DNA from: Anas platyrhynchos | Taxonomy: Eukaryota; Chordata; Aves; Anseriformes; Anatidae | Direction: 5' to 3' | DNA length: 64,000 bases | Assembly: GCF_047663525.1 (NCBI RefSeq) | Contig: NC_092600.1 | Coordinates: forward strand, 7,087,501 to 7,151,500 | In this document: piece by piece, positions 12,481 through 49,200 of the stretch | How positions within the stretch are numbered: position 1 is the first letter of the stretch | Layout of the letters: each line of letters begins with the position of its first letter | Position numbers and translations under genes: made by a program | Notes under the pieces: model-generated | The model's database searches: none | What the model was told of the DNA's origin: nothing | What the model saw: only the letters and a program-made list of their open reading frames with translations

Positions 12481-12913
12481 AGCCCCCCGGCCCTGCCCGA
12501 GCTCCCCGCAGCCCCCCCGGGCCTGTCCCGGGAGCTTCCCCCCGGGGCCGGGCGGGTGGCGCGGGGCCGCCCCGAGGCGCTCCCGGGGCCGTAACCGGGC
12601 TGTGGGGGCGGCAGGGCCCGGTTGGGGCCCGGCTCTGCCTCAGGGTGAGGCCGGGCCTCGCCCAGCGGCCTGCCGGGTGCCTCAGCCCGGGGTGGGTTGG
12701 GGTGAGGGGCTCCGGGAGCTGCGCTGTTACCTGTGTCCCCCGCAGCTTCTCCTTCGCCGTGTCTGCAGGCTCCTAAAACCCCCCAAATCCTCTAATAAAC
12801 TTCACGCGGGCTGTCGGGAGGTGCAAACAGAGCCGTGAGCTGCTCTGCCGGATCGCTGCTTCCTTCACGTAGATCTTTGTTCACGTAAAACACCGTTTCT
12901 TCTTCCTATTTAG

Positions 12914-12998
12914 CACAGCACACTGATCAGATCGCACAGCTTGCAGCTCTGCCCTGCCATCGGAGTTTGTCAGCTGTCCTTGCCCTGGTTGCTGCAAG
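12914..12998 (+). other. CNOT8: 5'UTR part of the CNOT8 start-codon exon
   Basis: A pyrimidine-rich stretch ending in TTTAG at 12913 makes a good acceptor, so the start-codon exon probably runs 12914-13115 with 85 nt of leader before the ATG. The exact acceptor is inferred. Confidence 0.55.
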
Positions 12999-15900
12999 AT
13001 GCCAGCAGCCCCTGCAGAGAACAGCCAGGTTATCTGCGAAGTATGGGCAAACAACCTGGAAGAGGAGATGAGGAAGATTCGGGAGATCGTGCTAAGTTAC
13101 AGCTACATTGCGATGGTAAATGTTTCATACTTGACCTATTTGTCTCAGCGAATGGATTTTGGGTGGGGAAGGGGAATAAGCTGGTTCTTGGACAAGAATT
13201 GATTTGCCCTGTTTCTGATCTAACTAGACTAGAAGTGGTGAAAAACCAGAAAACTGTTTATGTTCGTTTCCAGAACATGGTGCATGTGCAGTGTTCTGTT
13301 CCTATTGATTGATAGGCAGGGAAGAAAGAGAGCACCTGAAACAGCTGAATTAATTTAATATTTAGTCATTCAGTGTGTTAGTTTATGGAACAGAAAGTGG
13401 AACGGGTCAGATGTACAAAGTCTTTAGTGTTCTGCTGCCCTATTTGTCCTTTGAATTTCCTTCCCCTTTTGGCTATGGAAACTGACGCAGAACTGTAGGA
13501 CAAGAAACCTGCCAGTGACAGCGCATTAGCAGGAGTGCCTCTTCTTGGTGTGGTCAGATGTTGGTTCTTGTGGAAGAAAAATGTTCTGGTTGTAGATAAG
13601 ATGGTGTGTTCCAGGAAGTTTTATTTAAGAAGACCAGAATATCCTCCAGTTGGGAGGAATCTCTGCTCTTAATAGCCTCTGTTCACTTGGCAGGAGCTGG
13701 TCAGTTACATACGTATTCTTAGTGATGTACTGTAAGTTATGCCAACTTTGGCTGGGGATACTGAACGTAAAGATGTGACAAGTCCGTTATAAAAGTGTGG
13801 CATAATAATACACGTCCCTTCAGAGTCTGTAAAATCCAATGTAGAACAAAGTTGTGCAAATAAATAGAATCTTTTGTTGCCATACACTGATAGGAAATGA
13901 GCTTTCACTTCAATTGTTGTTCTGTTTCATCTCATCGAGACTGTTTATCACCTGTTTTATTAGCTGTGTTGTAGGAGTGGACACAAAAAGATGTTGGGCA
14001 GGAGAGAAATGTTGTAAGATATGCAGGACTGTGTTCTTTATGAAAGTTTTCATGTATGCTGTAGAAGTTATGTGATGTAATCTAAGAGTAAAAATAGTCT
14101 AAAAGTTTGGGTTTCAGCAAAGATAGTATACAATCACTGCCTAAAAAAAAAACAGTTTCCATATAGTAGGTGGAAATGATAGGACACTTGTAACAGTTTT
14201 TAATATCCATAATAGAATATGAAACAGGATTACAGACCTGCAAGTGTGGAATTGAACATACTCCTAGTGGAACAAGTGATGAAATAAGATTTGCTTTTCT
14301 TTCCCAGGACACGGAGTTTCCAGGGGTTGTTGTAAGGCCGATTGGTGAATTCCGCAGCTCCATCGATTATCAGTATCAGCTCCTTCGGTGCAATGTTGAC
14401 CTTCTGAAAATTATCCAGCTGGGCCTCACTTTCACAAATGAGAAAGGAGAATATCCTTCTGGGATCAACACCTGGCAGTTTAACTTCAAATTCAACCTCA
14501 CGTAAGTCTTCTAGGGAGTAGTCTGCTCTCTGCTGCCGAAGCGGTGCTTGTCTTTGGGAAATGCAGAAGCCTGTATGTTCGTCATCAGTGGTTTGTTTTG
14601 GGCAATAACAATTCAGATGCTAATACTGATTTAATGGGGCCCTATTTTTGGCATGACAGGAGTTGCAATATTTCTGGAAGTCAAAGCCATGCTAAAATGC
14701 TGTCCTTAACACCCTTTCCCTTGTTAAATAGCCTGTGCCCAGTAATTCTGTGTGCCTTAAGCTTTGTACACTTTCTGTATCTACCTGTCTCTATATATTA
14801 TGTAATCATTTAAACAATTAAATCTATCTCTTTCTGCTAAAAAGAAATGGATATACTGTTTGCAGCAAAAAGGAAAATCTCTCTGCAGATCCATGCTAAA
14901 ATATAAACTGGCATCTAAAGAAAAAACGGTGGAATTGTCGTATCTGTTAAAGGGAATGAATCTTGTTAAAGGGAGTGTAAATCTCAACTGCAATCCAGTT
15001 AAGATTGCAGATTAGCTTGTTACATATTTAGGAAGGTGCAGTGATGATATTGAAAGTGATGTGATATGAATTGTCTAGAGACACAGACGTGGAGAGACAG
15101 CCTAATGGTCACTCCAGTTTTTCAAAATGCAGTGGGTGGGGAATTTTTCTGAAAAAGCTGCTTTTCTCCTTCAGGGAAGATATGTACTCTCAGGATTCCA
15201 TAGACCTCCTTGCAAGCTCTGGGCTGCAGTTCCAGAAGCACGAAGAAGAAGGGATCGATACCCTGCATTTTGCTGAGTTGCTCATGACTTCAGGGGTCGT
15301 CCTTAGTGACAGTGTGAAATGGCTGTCGTTTCACAGGTAGGTTGGAGGTGATCACTGATGCTCAGAGGGTTTCCTCAGAGTGTTTTCTGCTTTTCCATGT
15401 TGCCTGGAGTTTTATGAATATCAGATTATGTTAAGGTTTGAAAACTATAGGATATTAGAAAGCAAACTCCAAACTACTGAAAACTACTTTCTTGTGAAAA
15501 ATGTGGTATTAGTACGGATGAGTACAGGTGCTGCCTGTTTATCTAGTTCCTGTATGTTTTTGGTTTTAGTGGTTATGACTTTGGCTACATGGTGAAGTTG
15601 TTGACAGATTCCAGGTTGCCAGAAGAGGAACACGAGTTTTTCCATATCTTGAACCTTTTCTTTCCATCTATCTACGATGTGAAGTACTTAATGAAGAGCT
15701 GCAAAAACCTCAAGGTACTGGCATCTCCCCAGCAAACAAGCGACGGATAGATAGATATCAGTGCTGCAAACGGACAGTAAGGCAAATGACAGAACTGCTA
15801 CCCATACCATCTCTAAACTGGAGTGCGTATCAAAGCGAATAGCCATACATACACACCTAGGCTTAAGTTTGTATCTAGCAGATGCTGCCTTCCCAGTTTT

Positions 15901-16939
15901 AAGCATACCAGTATGTTTATCATGTATGGGACTTTTGCATAACCTTGTGTATCTCTAATTTCAGAGGACAGCTGTAATTCAGTATCCTTTATTCTTTCCT
16001 ATGCAAGGTGGGGCATTTTGTTTCGCGTGAACTACTGCATGACTTCATTATCTGGTAGACACTCAGAGGGTAGAAAGTAATTTATCTACTGAATCACAGC
16101 CTTGTTTCAGGAAAGGGTGGGAAAGGTGCAGCATTTGTAATCTCTGAATATATACCCACAGTCATCTCGAGTATCTGCAGCAGGAAAGCAAGCTACCTAA
16201 ATCTAGGCAGAGTATATTTACATTCTTGAATGGTTGTCACCATTTGAGTTCACTCACAGTTGGCATGTGTGTTGCTGGAAACTTGTGTTTTGGAGAAGTG
16301 TGGCAATCTTGGTAAGACAGGGCTTGTACAAAACAGTCTGGTCTGTTTTCACTGCAGGGCGGCCTTCAAGAGGTGGCAGATCAGCTGGATTTGCAGCGAA
16401 TTGGACGACAGCACCAGGCAGGATCAGATTCTCTTCTCACAGGAATGGCATTCTTCAGAATGAAGGAGGTAGTGCGTTATTCTTCTTTCTGGTTCTTTTT
16501 CCAGTCCCTATCCATCAGTGCCAATAGAACTGATGTCGTTGGCATTTTTGGTTTTTGTTTGAGCCTTGTGGCTGGCACACTTCAAAATGTCAGTAACAGG
16601 AAGTGTTGATACTTGCACACACTTTTTCCATTCATACTTCTTTCCAGTCCTTATTTTACTTCCCTTGCTGAATCCTAGAGGTGGCTGACTTCAGACAAAC
16701 TCCTTGATTAAGGCTAGGTGCTTTCCAGTTTAGGAAGGAACAGGAACTGTTTAATTGTGCCTCTCTTTTTTTTTTTCTCCCCTCTGCAGTTGTTTTTTGA
16801 GGATACAATCGATGATGCAAAGTATTGTGGGCGGTTGTATGGCCTTGGCACAGGAGTGGCTCAGAAACAAAATGAAGATGTGGACTCAGCCCAAGAAAAA
16901 ATGAGTATTTTGGCTATTATCAACAACATGCAGCCATGA
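12999..16939 (+). CDS. CNOT8: CNOT8, CCR4-NOT deadenylase subunit 8
   Basis: Catalytic Caf1-type 3'-5' exoribonuclease of the CCR4-NOT complex; it shortens mRNA poly(A) tails in cytoplasm and P bodies and is a paralogue of CNOT7. Exons: 12999-13115, 14308-14501, 15175-15336, 15570-15714, 16358-16468, 16790-16939. The sum is 879 nt, giving 292 aa plus TGA, the same length as human CNOT8. All introns are GT-AG and in phase. The start matches the conserved N-terminus (MPAA, ENSQVICEVWA) and has A at -3. DEDD-family active-site residues are all present: Asp40 and Glu42 (DTEFPG, first codons of the second coding exon), Asp161 (SGYDFGY), His225 and Asp230 (RQHQAGSD). The protein is intact and nearly identical to mammalian orthologues, so strong purifying selection is expected. 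CNOT7 is less likely because of the neighbours and the C-terminus NNMQP (NNMQQ in human CNOT8). Confidence 0.98.
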
Positions 16940-18053
16940 CAAGTGGGTACACCTCAGCAGGACATGGTTACTGTATTGGCAGCTGCTGTCCTCAACTATT
17001 TTCCCTAAGCGTGTTTCAAAGGGCATCTAAAGTATACAGTCTGCAGAAGGCCTTCAGTTTTGCTGAATGAAGAGCTGCATCTTCATTTGAAAACCAGAAG
17101 GAGAGAGTTGACTGAATTCCTAATGCCAGCATTTGTGATTTGCCATCTTTTTAATGTGAAGGGCAAAAGACACCAACTACTGTGTATACCTCTTTTTTTC
17201 CCTCTTTATACTGTACAGAATCTGCAAGGAATACTTCAGAGTAGAATATCCAGTAAAGCTAAGGGTCTGGAAATCCAATGAAATCGGACATAGACATGCA
17301 CATGAATTTGCAAATTGTGCTTTAGAAAGCTTATTTTAAAACTTCTGCATGTTGTGAGGGTCACAGCTTCACCTCATGGTTCGCTTCTTTTATCTTTGTA
17401 TAGCCTGTGGAAACTGTTCCCTTTGATCACTGTGGAGGTTTCGGAAAGGATAACATTAAAAATGATCCTTGCAGCTAAAACTATTCAGAGATTTGCTTTA
17501 ACAACACTGGGGATGGATATTACTGGAATTGATTTGATCCGCTCCATAGTTTCTAATTCTGTGTGGTACAGGTTTGACTCATGCTGAGCTTTGGCTTAGT
17601 TCTTACAGGCATTAATAAACTGTTCTGGAAGTAGATTAAGTTAACCTTTGCTCGAGGACCTCTTGACAGGACCAATATTCTGACTTCAGTCTCCTTCAGC
17701 TAGACCTACAAATTTTATTCTTCTTGTTCTACCACAGCTAGTTCAGCAGATGGGTAAACGCTTGTCCCTCTTCTCCCCTACTCCTCCAGTCCCTAGTTTT
17801 ACTATATGCTTAACAAGTGACAAAGTAGCTTCCTTCCTTTTCATTATAAACAGCTGAAAAGCAGCTAGAGGATGGAAGAAGAGTATGGGATTCTGACTTT
17901 TAAAATACAAGCCAGTCTATAATAGTTTTTTCTTCCCCAACAGCTCTGTAATGGCATTTCTTTTTTTAAAAAAAATCTTAAACGTAAAATGCATTTTAAA
18001 CAAGCTTAACTCTTACTTAGGAGTGATGGTTTAGAGCTGGTATTTAAAATGGT

Positions 18054-18061
18054 TGTAAATA
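18054..18061 (+). promoter_or_regulatory. Pumilio response element in the CNOT8 3'UTR
   Basis: TGTAAATA fits the PUM1/PUM2 consensus TGTANATA exactly and lies 24 nt upstream of the likely poly(A) signal. An 8-mer of this kind can occur by chance in AT-rich sequence. Confidence 0.45.
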
Positions 18062-18084
18062 GTACTTGTTTTTAACTTTTGTAA

Positions 18085-18090
18085 AATAAA
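18085..18090 (+). terminator. CNOT8 polyadenylation signal
   Basis: AATAAA followed within about 20 nt by a T/GT-rich stretch (GGCTTTGTTTTGG), the usual arrangement of a cleavage site. AATAAA at 17614 and 18254 are alternatives. Confidence 0.6.
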
Positions 18091-18109
18091 TTTTTTTAAA
18101 ACTGGCTTT

Positions 18110-19320
18110 GTTTTGGATTTTCCATCAAGTACTAAAATTCCTCAGAATTGAGGATTTGTAAGCTGAATTAGTGCTACCTGCATCCTAAAGAGGGAAGATG
18201 CTCAAGTTTCTTCCTTCTTTTACTCTTTATGATATGCTGCCGCAGTAGTTCTTAATAAAATCGGCTTTTAACTTTTGTCAGCCACTATACAGTAATTTTG
18301 AGTTTAAATGTACTCATTCCCTTTTTACTCTTCTGTCAGCACAGGAAGCAGTACTATGGCCTATTTCAGCACAGCTTAGCCACTTGAAGTGACAAATCCA
18401 TTTTGCTCCTGTGAAGTTCTACTGCTTCATCTTGACTACTTGTTTTGCTTAATAGGAGAGCTGTTTGGTTAAGCAGTAGCTCCCCCTCCTGGTTTTTAAG
18501 TGCATGGTAGAGAATTTAAGCAAATTTGAATCACCAGCTTATTCTGCAGGTGGATTAATCTCTTTTCGTATAACCCCTTACTTCTGTCTACGGCTATTTG
18601 AACTGTTTTGATGCTGTACTTGCCTTGAAGCAGGAAATGTATCAGTGTCAAGTCTGTGTTCTGACTACGTGAATCTAGAACAGTTCCTGATCATAATTTT
18701 TTTTTTTAAGAGAAATCTTTTGTTTACCAACTTTCTAAATCTATGTCCTCCTATACCGTGACTTTTTTTTCTGCTGTACTTACGTTGCTTCTAGAAATTA
18801 CTAAGATGCTATATTCACTAAGGCTTTCACAGGCTTGCTTTTTCAGGAAGAGTTAGTTTTTATGTTAAGATGGGAGAAACCTTAAGTAGGCTCTAAGACT
18901 GGTCAATATGTTGCATGTTCAAGACTCCATAATCTGGGATCACTTTAGACATGTAAGTTACAGAACCTTTACAGAATTTACTAGTACCTTATTTTACCCT
19001 TGCTATAGTTGAAAAAAAAAATTTGGGCACAAACAGTTTCAGGAACAGGTACTTCTGCTTTTCCTGACCTGGAAAAGTCCCTTATCTCTTGCCAGTTATG
19101 CTGGAATCAACTGTAACAACTCTTGCCTTCCCTTTTAACTTGTATACCTGGCTTCATTCCACACGGTTTAAGTCATAGCACACAATACTTGCTCTATCTA
19201 GCATGTTCAATTTATGCTGTACTTAAAACAACAAAAAGACTTGTTTTTAAATGCACTCACCCTTGATTGACATCGATTTATATTCATCAAATTAAATGTC
19301 AATTCCTGCTTGTAGAAGAC
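18110..19320. other. Tail-to-tail intergenic gap between CNOT8 and GEMIN5
   Basis: AT-rich sequence with several T- and A-runs and no supported ORF. It may include the end of a longer CNOT8 3'UTR using AATAAA at 18254-18259. Nothing else recognised. Confidence 0.6.
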
Positions 19321-19326
19321 TTTATT
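19321..19326 (-). terminator. GEMIN5 polyadenylation signal
   Basis: TTTATT on the plus strand, AATAAA in GEMIN5 sense, about 470 nt after the stop codon. The placement makes it the best candidate for the end of a compact 3'UTR. Confidence 0.55.
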
Positions 19327-19791
19327 TAGAGGAGGGAAAATAAATTCACAATGCTCCTAAGAACAATACTGGTTGGAGGGTCAGACTACTTAAAGGAACC
19401 ATTATTTTTTTCTGGAGGGTGGCTCCTATTCTTCCTCTGCTGAAAGACTGATATAGCTGCTCAAAACTGTTTCTCTTAAACATAAATTCCAAGAGCTTTC
19501 CTTGGCTTAACTTCCAACAAATAAAAAAAGATAATACAAAAATCCTCTACTGTTTCAAGGCCACAGTCTACTGCTTTTCAGTTCTCTAACAGTCTCTTTA
19601 GTAGTAGTCGATGACCATGAGTGTCTGTATATAAACCTGATTTTTTTTGTATTTTTTTTCCAAAACCGTAGTCATCAGTAACCACATCCATAGAAACAAA
19701 CCTTCAGTTGAAGGAAGAACAGCCTTGGCGGTGTTAATTGGTGTTAAGCAATTGAGGATAGCTCTGAGGAGCTGTGCCTGGTCCCAAAACG

Positions 19792-38515
<18,724 letters not shown>

Positions 38516-38625
38516 CTCGCCCCCGCCGCCGCCTCTCCCCTCAGGCTGGGGGCGCTGCCGTCGGGCGCCGCGCCGCGAAGCGTCGCGAAATGCCCGCCCC
38601 CCGCCTGCAAAGCGCGGCCGGGAAG
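38516..38625. promoter_or_regulatory. Compact bidirectional GEMIN5/MRPL22 promoter
   Basis: Only 110 bp separate the GEMIN5 ATG (minus, 38515) from the family-matched MRPL22 ATG (plus, 38626), in GC-rich CpG DNA without a TATA box. Both start codons sit in the same sequence, GATGGCGGC, which matches the YY1 core: (G)AGATGGCGGC on the minus strand at about 38506-38518 and AAGATGGCGGC on the plus strand at about 38623-38633. The two transcripts probably start within or beyond this interval, so their 5'UTRs are very short or overlap. Confidence 0.85.
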
Positions 38626-45050
<6,425 letters not shown>

Positions 45051-45109
45051 CAAACTCTTGTGACTGTATTGGTACTCCTTGTTTGACAGTGTAGTTATAT
45101 AAAATAATA

Positions 45110-45115
45110 ATTAAA
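45110..45115 (+). terminator. MRPL22 polyadenylation signal
   Basis: ATTAAA, the commonest variant signal, 60 nt after the stop codon and followed by a GT-rich stretch (GTGTTGGGTGTATTTT). This gives a very short 3'UTR. Confidence 0.65.
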
Positions 45116-46171
45116 ATCATGTGTTGGGTGTATTTTAAGTGCTGCTGAAGCTGGATTCTGCAAGAATGACCATAGTCTTTTTCTTAATTTTCAAGCAATA
45201 GAGAAAAATCTTGGAAAAGCAGCAACAGATCTTGAGTTACTTGGACCACAGCATTCAAACTTGTCCGCGCTATCAAATCTAGAGCATACAGGGCACCTAC
45301 ACAATTTCTCAGGAACTTTGGTTGTCACAAAACTGATGCAGCTATCTTTTTGTTATATACATTTGGGTCTTTTGTTGTAAAAATGCACAATGGACAGCTT
45401 GCAAGGTCAAGATTTTGAGTAAAATGGTCAGAATTGGACATCTCAGAGTAACTACAACACTTCAACAAAGCTGGCAACAATCCTAGATTATCATGCATCA
45501 TTTTAGGATTCCTTTTGCTGGTTCCTTACTGTCTGTTATGTGTCTTAGGCATTGTGTCTGGCAGTAAGTAAAAAACTTAAAGTTCAGGTTTTGAGAGTGT
45601 CAGTAGGTGGCATTGTTTAGTTTGTCTGAGAGGGACATGGCAGAGAAAACTTGCAGCATGTTGAAACTGTTCTTGATTCTGACTGTGGCATTAATAGTCC
45701 GATATGTATTTGGAGCTCAAGCTGTTCTCTGTAGAAACTCAATAAGAGTAGCAGGCATTATAGGGAGGAAAGCTTATCTTGGTGAAGAGTGAGCTAATTA
45801 TTCTGTGGTGTCTGGGAACAAATTGCTTTTGTAATGCTGAGGCAAGTAAAATGCTGTATGGATTTAATATGGAATAGCTTGTTGCATACATGAACCAAGC
45901 TTTCAGTTCTCTGAAAACAATCTAATTTTTATGAAGTGAAAAAGGGGGCAAAAAAAAGTCAATACGGAGAAATCTGTCTTTACCCAGTCAAACTTTCAAC
46001 CCAGATGGCCAGAGATCATGAACATCAGCATAAAGACAGAATGAGTAGTTGCTTGTTTATGAAAATAGTCTGGTATTTAGACCTTTTCCATTCTGGGAAC
46101 ATTAAAGTGGGAGATTAATTGCTTACATCGTTTGGATCATTTTACCACCCTGATAAGTGGTGGCTTTTCTA

Positions 46172-46221
46172 CATTCAAGTAGTGGTGAAAATAAAGCCAT
46201 ATTTTCACCACTACTTGAATG
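46172..46221. repeat. Perfect 22-bp inverted repeat with 6-nt loop
   Basis: The left arm (46172-46193) and right arm (46200-46221) are exact reverse complements over 22 bp, separated by AAGCCA (46194-46199). Pairing stops abruptly on the outer side, where the flanks do not complement. No coding gene overlaps it. It lies about 1.1 kb past the MRPL22 poly(A) signal. Confidence 0.95.
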
Positions 46222-49200
46222 ATGGTCAAGGGACAGTTCCCACAAGGAAACAAATTCTTTGTCTTAATGAAGGTGTCATACAGCTGATTCTTTGGGCTAC
46301 CAAAGCAAAGGGAGTGCTAGGGGATTGTGAAGTTACACAAGAAGTACACACATAGATCATACCACTAAATGGGTGCTTACTTGCACTCTTTTTCTGTAGT
46401 GCACTTACAGAAGCATTACTTGTTTTATTGCAGGGATTTAGTAACTTTTATCTGAAAGGTGTGTCTGAAAGATGGAAGAAACTTCTGTAGGTCCTGATGT
46501 GTTTAAGGAACTGTTTTTGGTACGCTATAATAACTGTGCTTTGCTCTGCCAGCTGCCCTTACCTCTTTTGCCATATTGACTCTTAAAAGTTGTAGCAAAC
46601 TTGAATTACTTTTATTTTGGGGGGCTGTGGGAAGCCAGTGATTTGGGAAAACGTTAAAGAATTGCAAAATAATTGTTGTTTAACAGTGCTTTTTCATCTA
46701 AGCATGTAAAACCTGGCTCCTGGATACTTTATCCCATTGCTTCTTTCTGCTGCAAACTGTAGATTTCCCTTCAGATCCCTTCTTGACCTCCAGACAAGAT
46801 TGAGTCTATACATGGATATTCATTACTCTAGTTTTCTCTAAAAACTGAAACAGAAGTGAGAATGTGACTGTCCTTTCCAGCTTCATGATACAGCAGGTGG
46901 CCCTGATGCTCCTTTAATCAAACAGTTTTGGTCTTTAAAATTTTTCAGGCAGAAGGCAGGATGCTTGCATTCTAGTTTGGCTGCTTGTCACTCCTGTTTT
47001 CCTCAAAACAAAAAGTAGGATTCATTTTTGACATACTTTTCAGCCCACACCTTACACCTTAGTACCCTTTTCTTCCCTCTTAAAGGTGTGTGACCCACAG
47101 TGGATCCTTAGGGTATTGGCTAAAGAAGCTCCACAACTTTGGCTGTAACAGTACAATGGGGGATTTGCAAGATAAGGAGCTTGAACTGACTTCATCCCTG
47201 CCTTTCACTTGTAGGAGGGTAAGAGTGTCTGAAGTGCTTTCATTAATGGGTGTACCAGAGCATTGATATGGGAACCTGCCTGAATCTGTTTAAAAAAATC
47301 AGTAAAATCTAGTAATAAAACTTTATACCATCAAGTTTTCTATGTAAATGCTTTTTTGATTCTACTGTGTTTTCTTAGTAATTAGTATGTCTACACTTTA
47401 GATTTTTTTTATATGGATTCAGAAAGAAAGACTTGTTGCAGTTAACAGTACTTCACCAGAAGATAAATGTTTTTATTACTGTGCCCTCCAATAAAAGGTT
47501 ATTCTTAAATGAGTTGTCACCAGACACGAGGAGGAGAGGGACCTAGGCCTCTACTTGATGCTAATTTTGTTGGTAACATCTGGGGGCAGTGTAAACTCAC
47601 CACTTGTGTGTGTATGTGCTGACACTGCAGAAATAGGGGGAGGAGCAAGTATGCGTGAAGGTGTAGTAAGGCTTCAGGGAAATCTGAAGAGAGCAGAACT
47701 GTGAGCTGTGCTCAGCAATGTGAGATTTAATTGAGGAAAACTTAACCTGCTGTTGGGCTTGTTCATAAACATTTTAAAGTATTTAGTGAGAAAGTCAAAG
47801 TACTTCAGTCAACCTGATGTCTTTCTGCACGTGTTGTATGTGGTTTGTTTTCCTTTTTAGAACTCCAGAGCAATTACTGAGGAGATTATTTATGGATCTT
47901 CCTAAACCTACTTTTGAACTTACTTGAAAAGTGTTCATCAGCCTTCTCAAGAACATGGAAGATAAAGATGAGTGATAAACAGTGACTGGACCCTGATCTT
48001 CGACAGTGTTAGGGCTTAAAGGGTAAAGGGGCAGCCAGGCCTGTTCTGCCTGGTGTTACAACAGCTGTGTTGCAGTACCTGACATGAATTTGGCTAGACC
48101 AAGGTCGTGCAACGTAGATCTTCTGATTAGCTCTGCTTACACAAATACGAGAGCTGTGCTAGCAGTACTGCCACCTCAGCATTGCAGAGATGCTTGGGGA
48201 AATCCTTCACTCACTGGAGCATAGGAACAATAGGAATTGCTCTTGGCCTTCTGTCAATCCCCATGAAAACCCATCAATGGGATGTTGGAAGGTCACTTGC
48301 AAACAGAATTCTCCTCTAAATGGGAATAAGGTTACTCCTAATATCCTCAATGAACCATGTAAACAAAGTGACATTCTTCACCATATGATCTATTGTTCTC
48401 TTGAAAATGACCTTATTTCTCACTTTTCAAAGAATGAGTCTTTATTGCTGAATGACAGCTATCCAGCTGTATTTCAGCCTTTTAATTTAAAATAATTACT
48501 AATTAAATGAAATAGGAGACTGTAATAGCAATAATAATCACACAAGTTACTGTGTGCTGGAGCCTTACCTAGGGAAAATAACTTCAAAGGAAGGGAAAGT
48601 TTCAGGAACAAGATATCTCTTGAGATTAGTCAGCAAATGCAGAGCTAATTTTATATTTGCTCTATACCATCAACGCTCTCCTGTTGTTTCAAGGAAGTTG
48701 TACGCTAATAGAGAGGGCAGGCTGCCATTGAGGAGAACAAGCCAAGGAGAGTGTACCTTTATATTGGGCGAATTATGCGTCCACCTCAGAGTATTAACTG
48801 GGGAAATGAACCTGAAAATATGAAATACACTTGAAGAACTGAGCATTCTTGCAATTAAAGGCAACTTGGGGCAGAGCATCTGATGAACTAGCACATGTGT
48901 GGGTGCTGCTGCTGTGTATTGCTGAGTAGTAAAACTGTTGGGTTTGTGTGGTAGAATTAATTTTGTCATGCATGAACCTAGATTTTTTTCCCTTTTTTCC
49001 CTTCACCAAAAATAATGAATTGGAGCCTTAAACTGTAGATTTATGTGATATTTTATTTTAAATTAGCTTGGAGTGGGACCATTGTCAACACTACATCAGG
49101 TCACTTATGCCTTTGTCTAACAACACTGGAAAACCTGCAAAAAATGAAATCCCTCTGCCACTTGGTAGCATGTACTGATACTGTGCTACTCTCCCTATGC

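Larger units (their letters stand above)
11850..12780. promoter_or_regulatory. CpG island, probable bidirectional FAXDC2/CNOT8 promoter
   Basis: Strongly GC- and CpG-rich DNA between the minus-strand FAXDC2 and plus-strand CNOT8. It holds a perfect palindromic NRF1 motif (TGCGCATGCGCA, 12165-12176), a perfect TCTCGCGAGA motif (12302-12311, the element bound by BANP) and an ETS-type CTTCCGG (12404-12410). A likely CNOT8 first-exon donor follows the ETS site (CAG/gtagcg, exon end about 12413); a second possible donor is at 12645 (CAGG/gtgagg). No TATA box was seen. The pair is also head-to-head in mammals. Transcription start sites are inferred, not read directly. Confidence 0.8.
16940..18090 (+). 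other. CNOT8: CNOT8 3'UTR (approximate)
   Basis: From the stop codon to a well-placed AATAAA at 18085-18090, about 1.15 kb, AT-rich with T-runs. Other AATAAA hexamers at 17614-17619 and 18254-18259 would give shorter or longer ends. A Pumilio-type TGTAAATA lies at 18054-18061. Confidence 0.6.

Noticed and set aside
12226-12838. Long overlapping frames in the CpG island
   Set aside because: GC-rich DNA has few stop codons; the Arg/Ala/Pro/Gly-rich peptides are a composition effect.
12941-13312. 123-codon frame overlapping the CNOT8 start exon
   Set aside because: A different frame from the CNOT8 protein, running into intron 1. No protein similarity recognised.
45637-45792. Small hydrophobic ORF past MRPL22 (MAEKTCSMLKLFLILTVALI)
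   Set aside because: Signal-like start, but very short, ending in an ordinary stop with no conserved features; less convincing than the 63 kb candidate.
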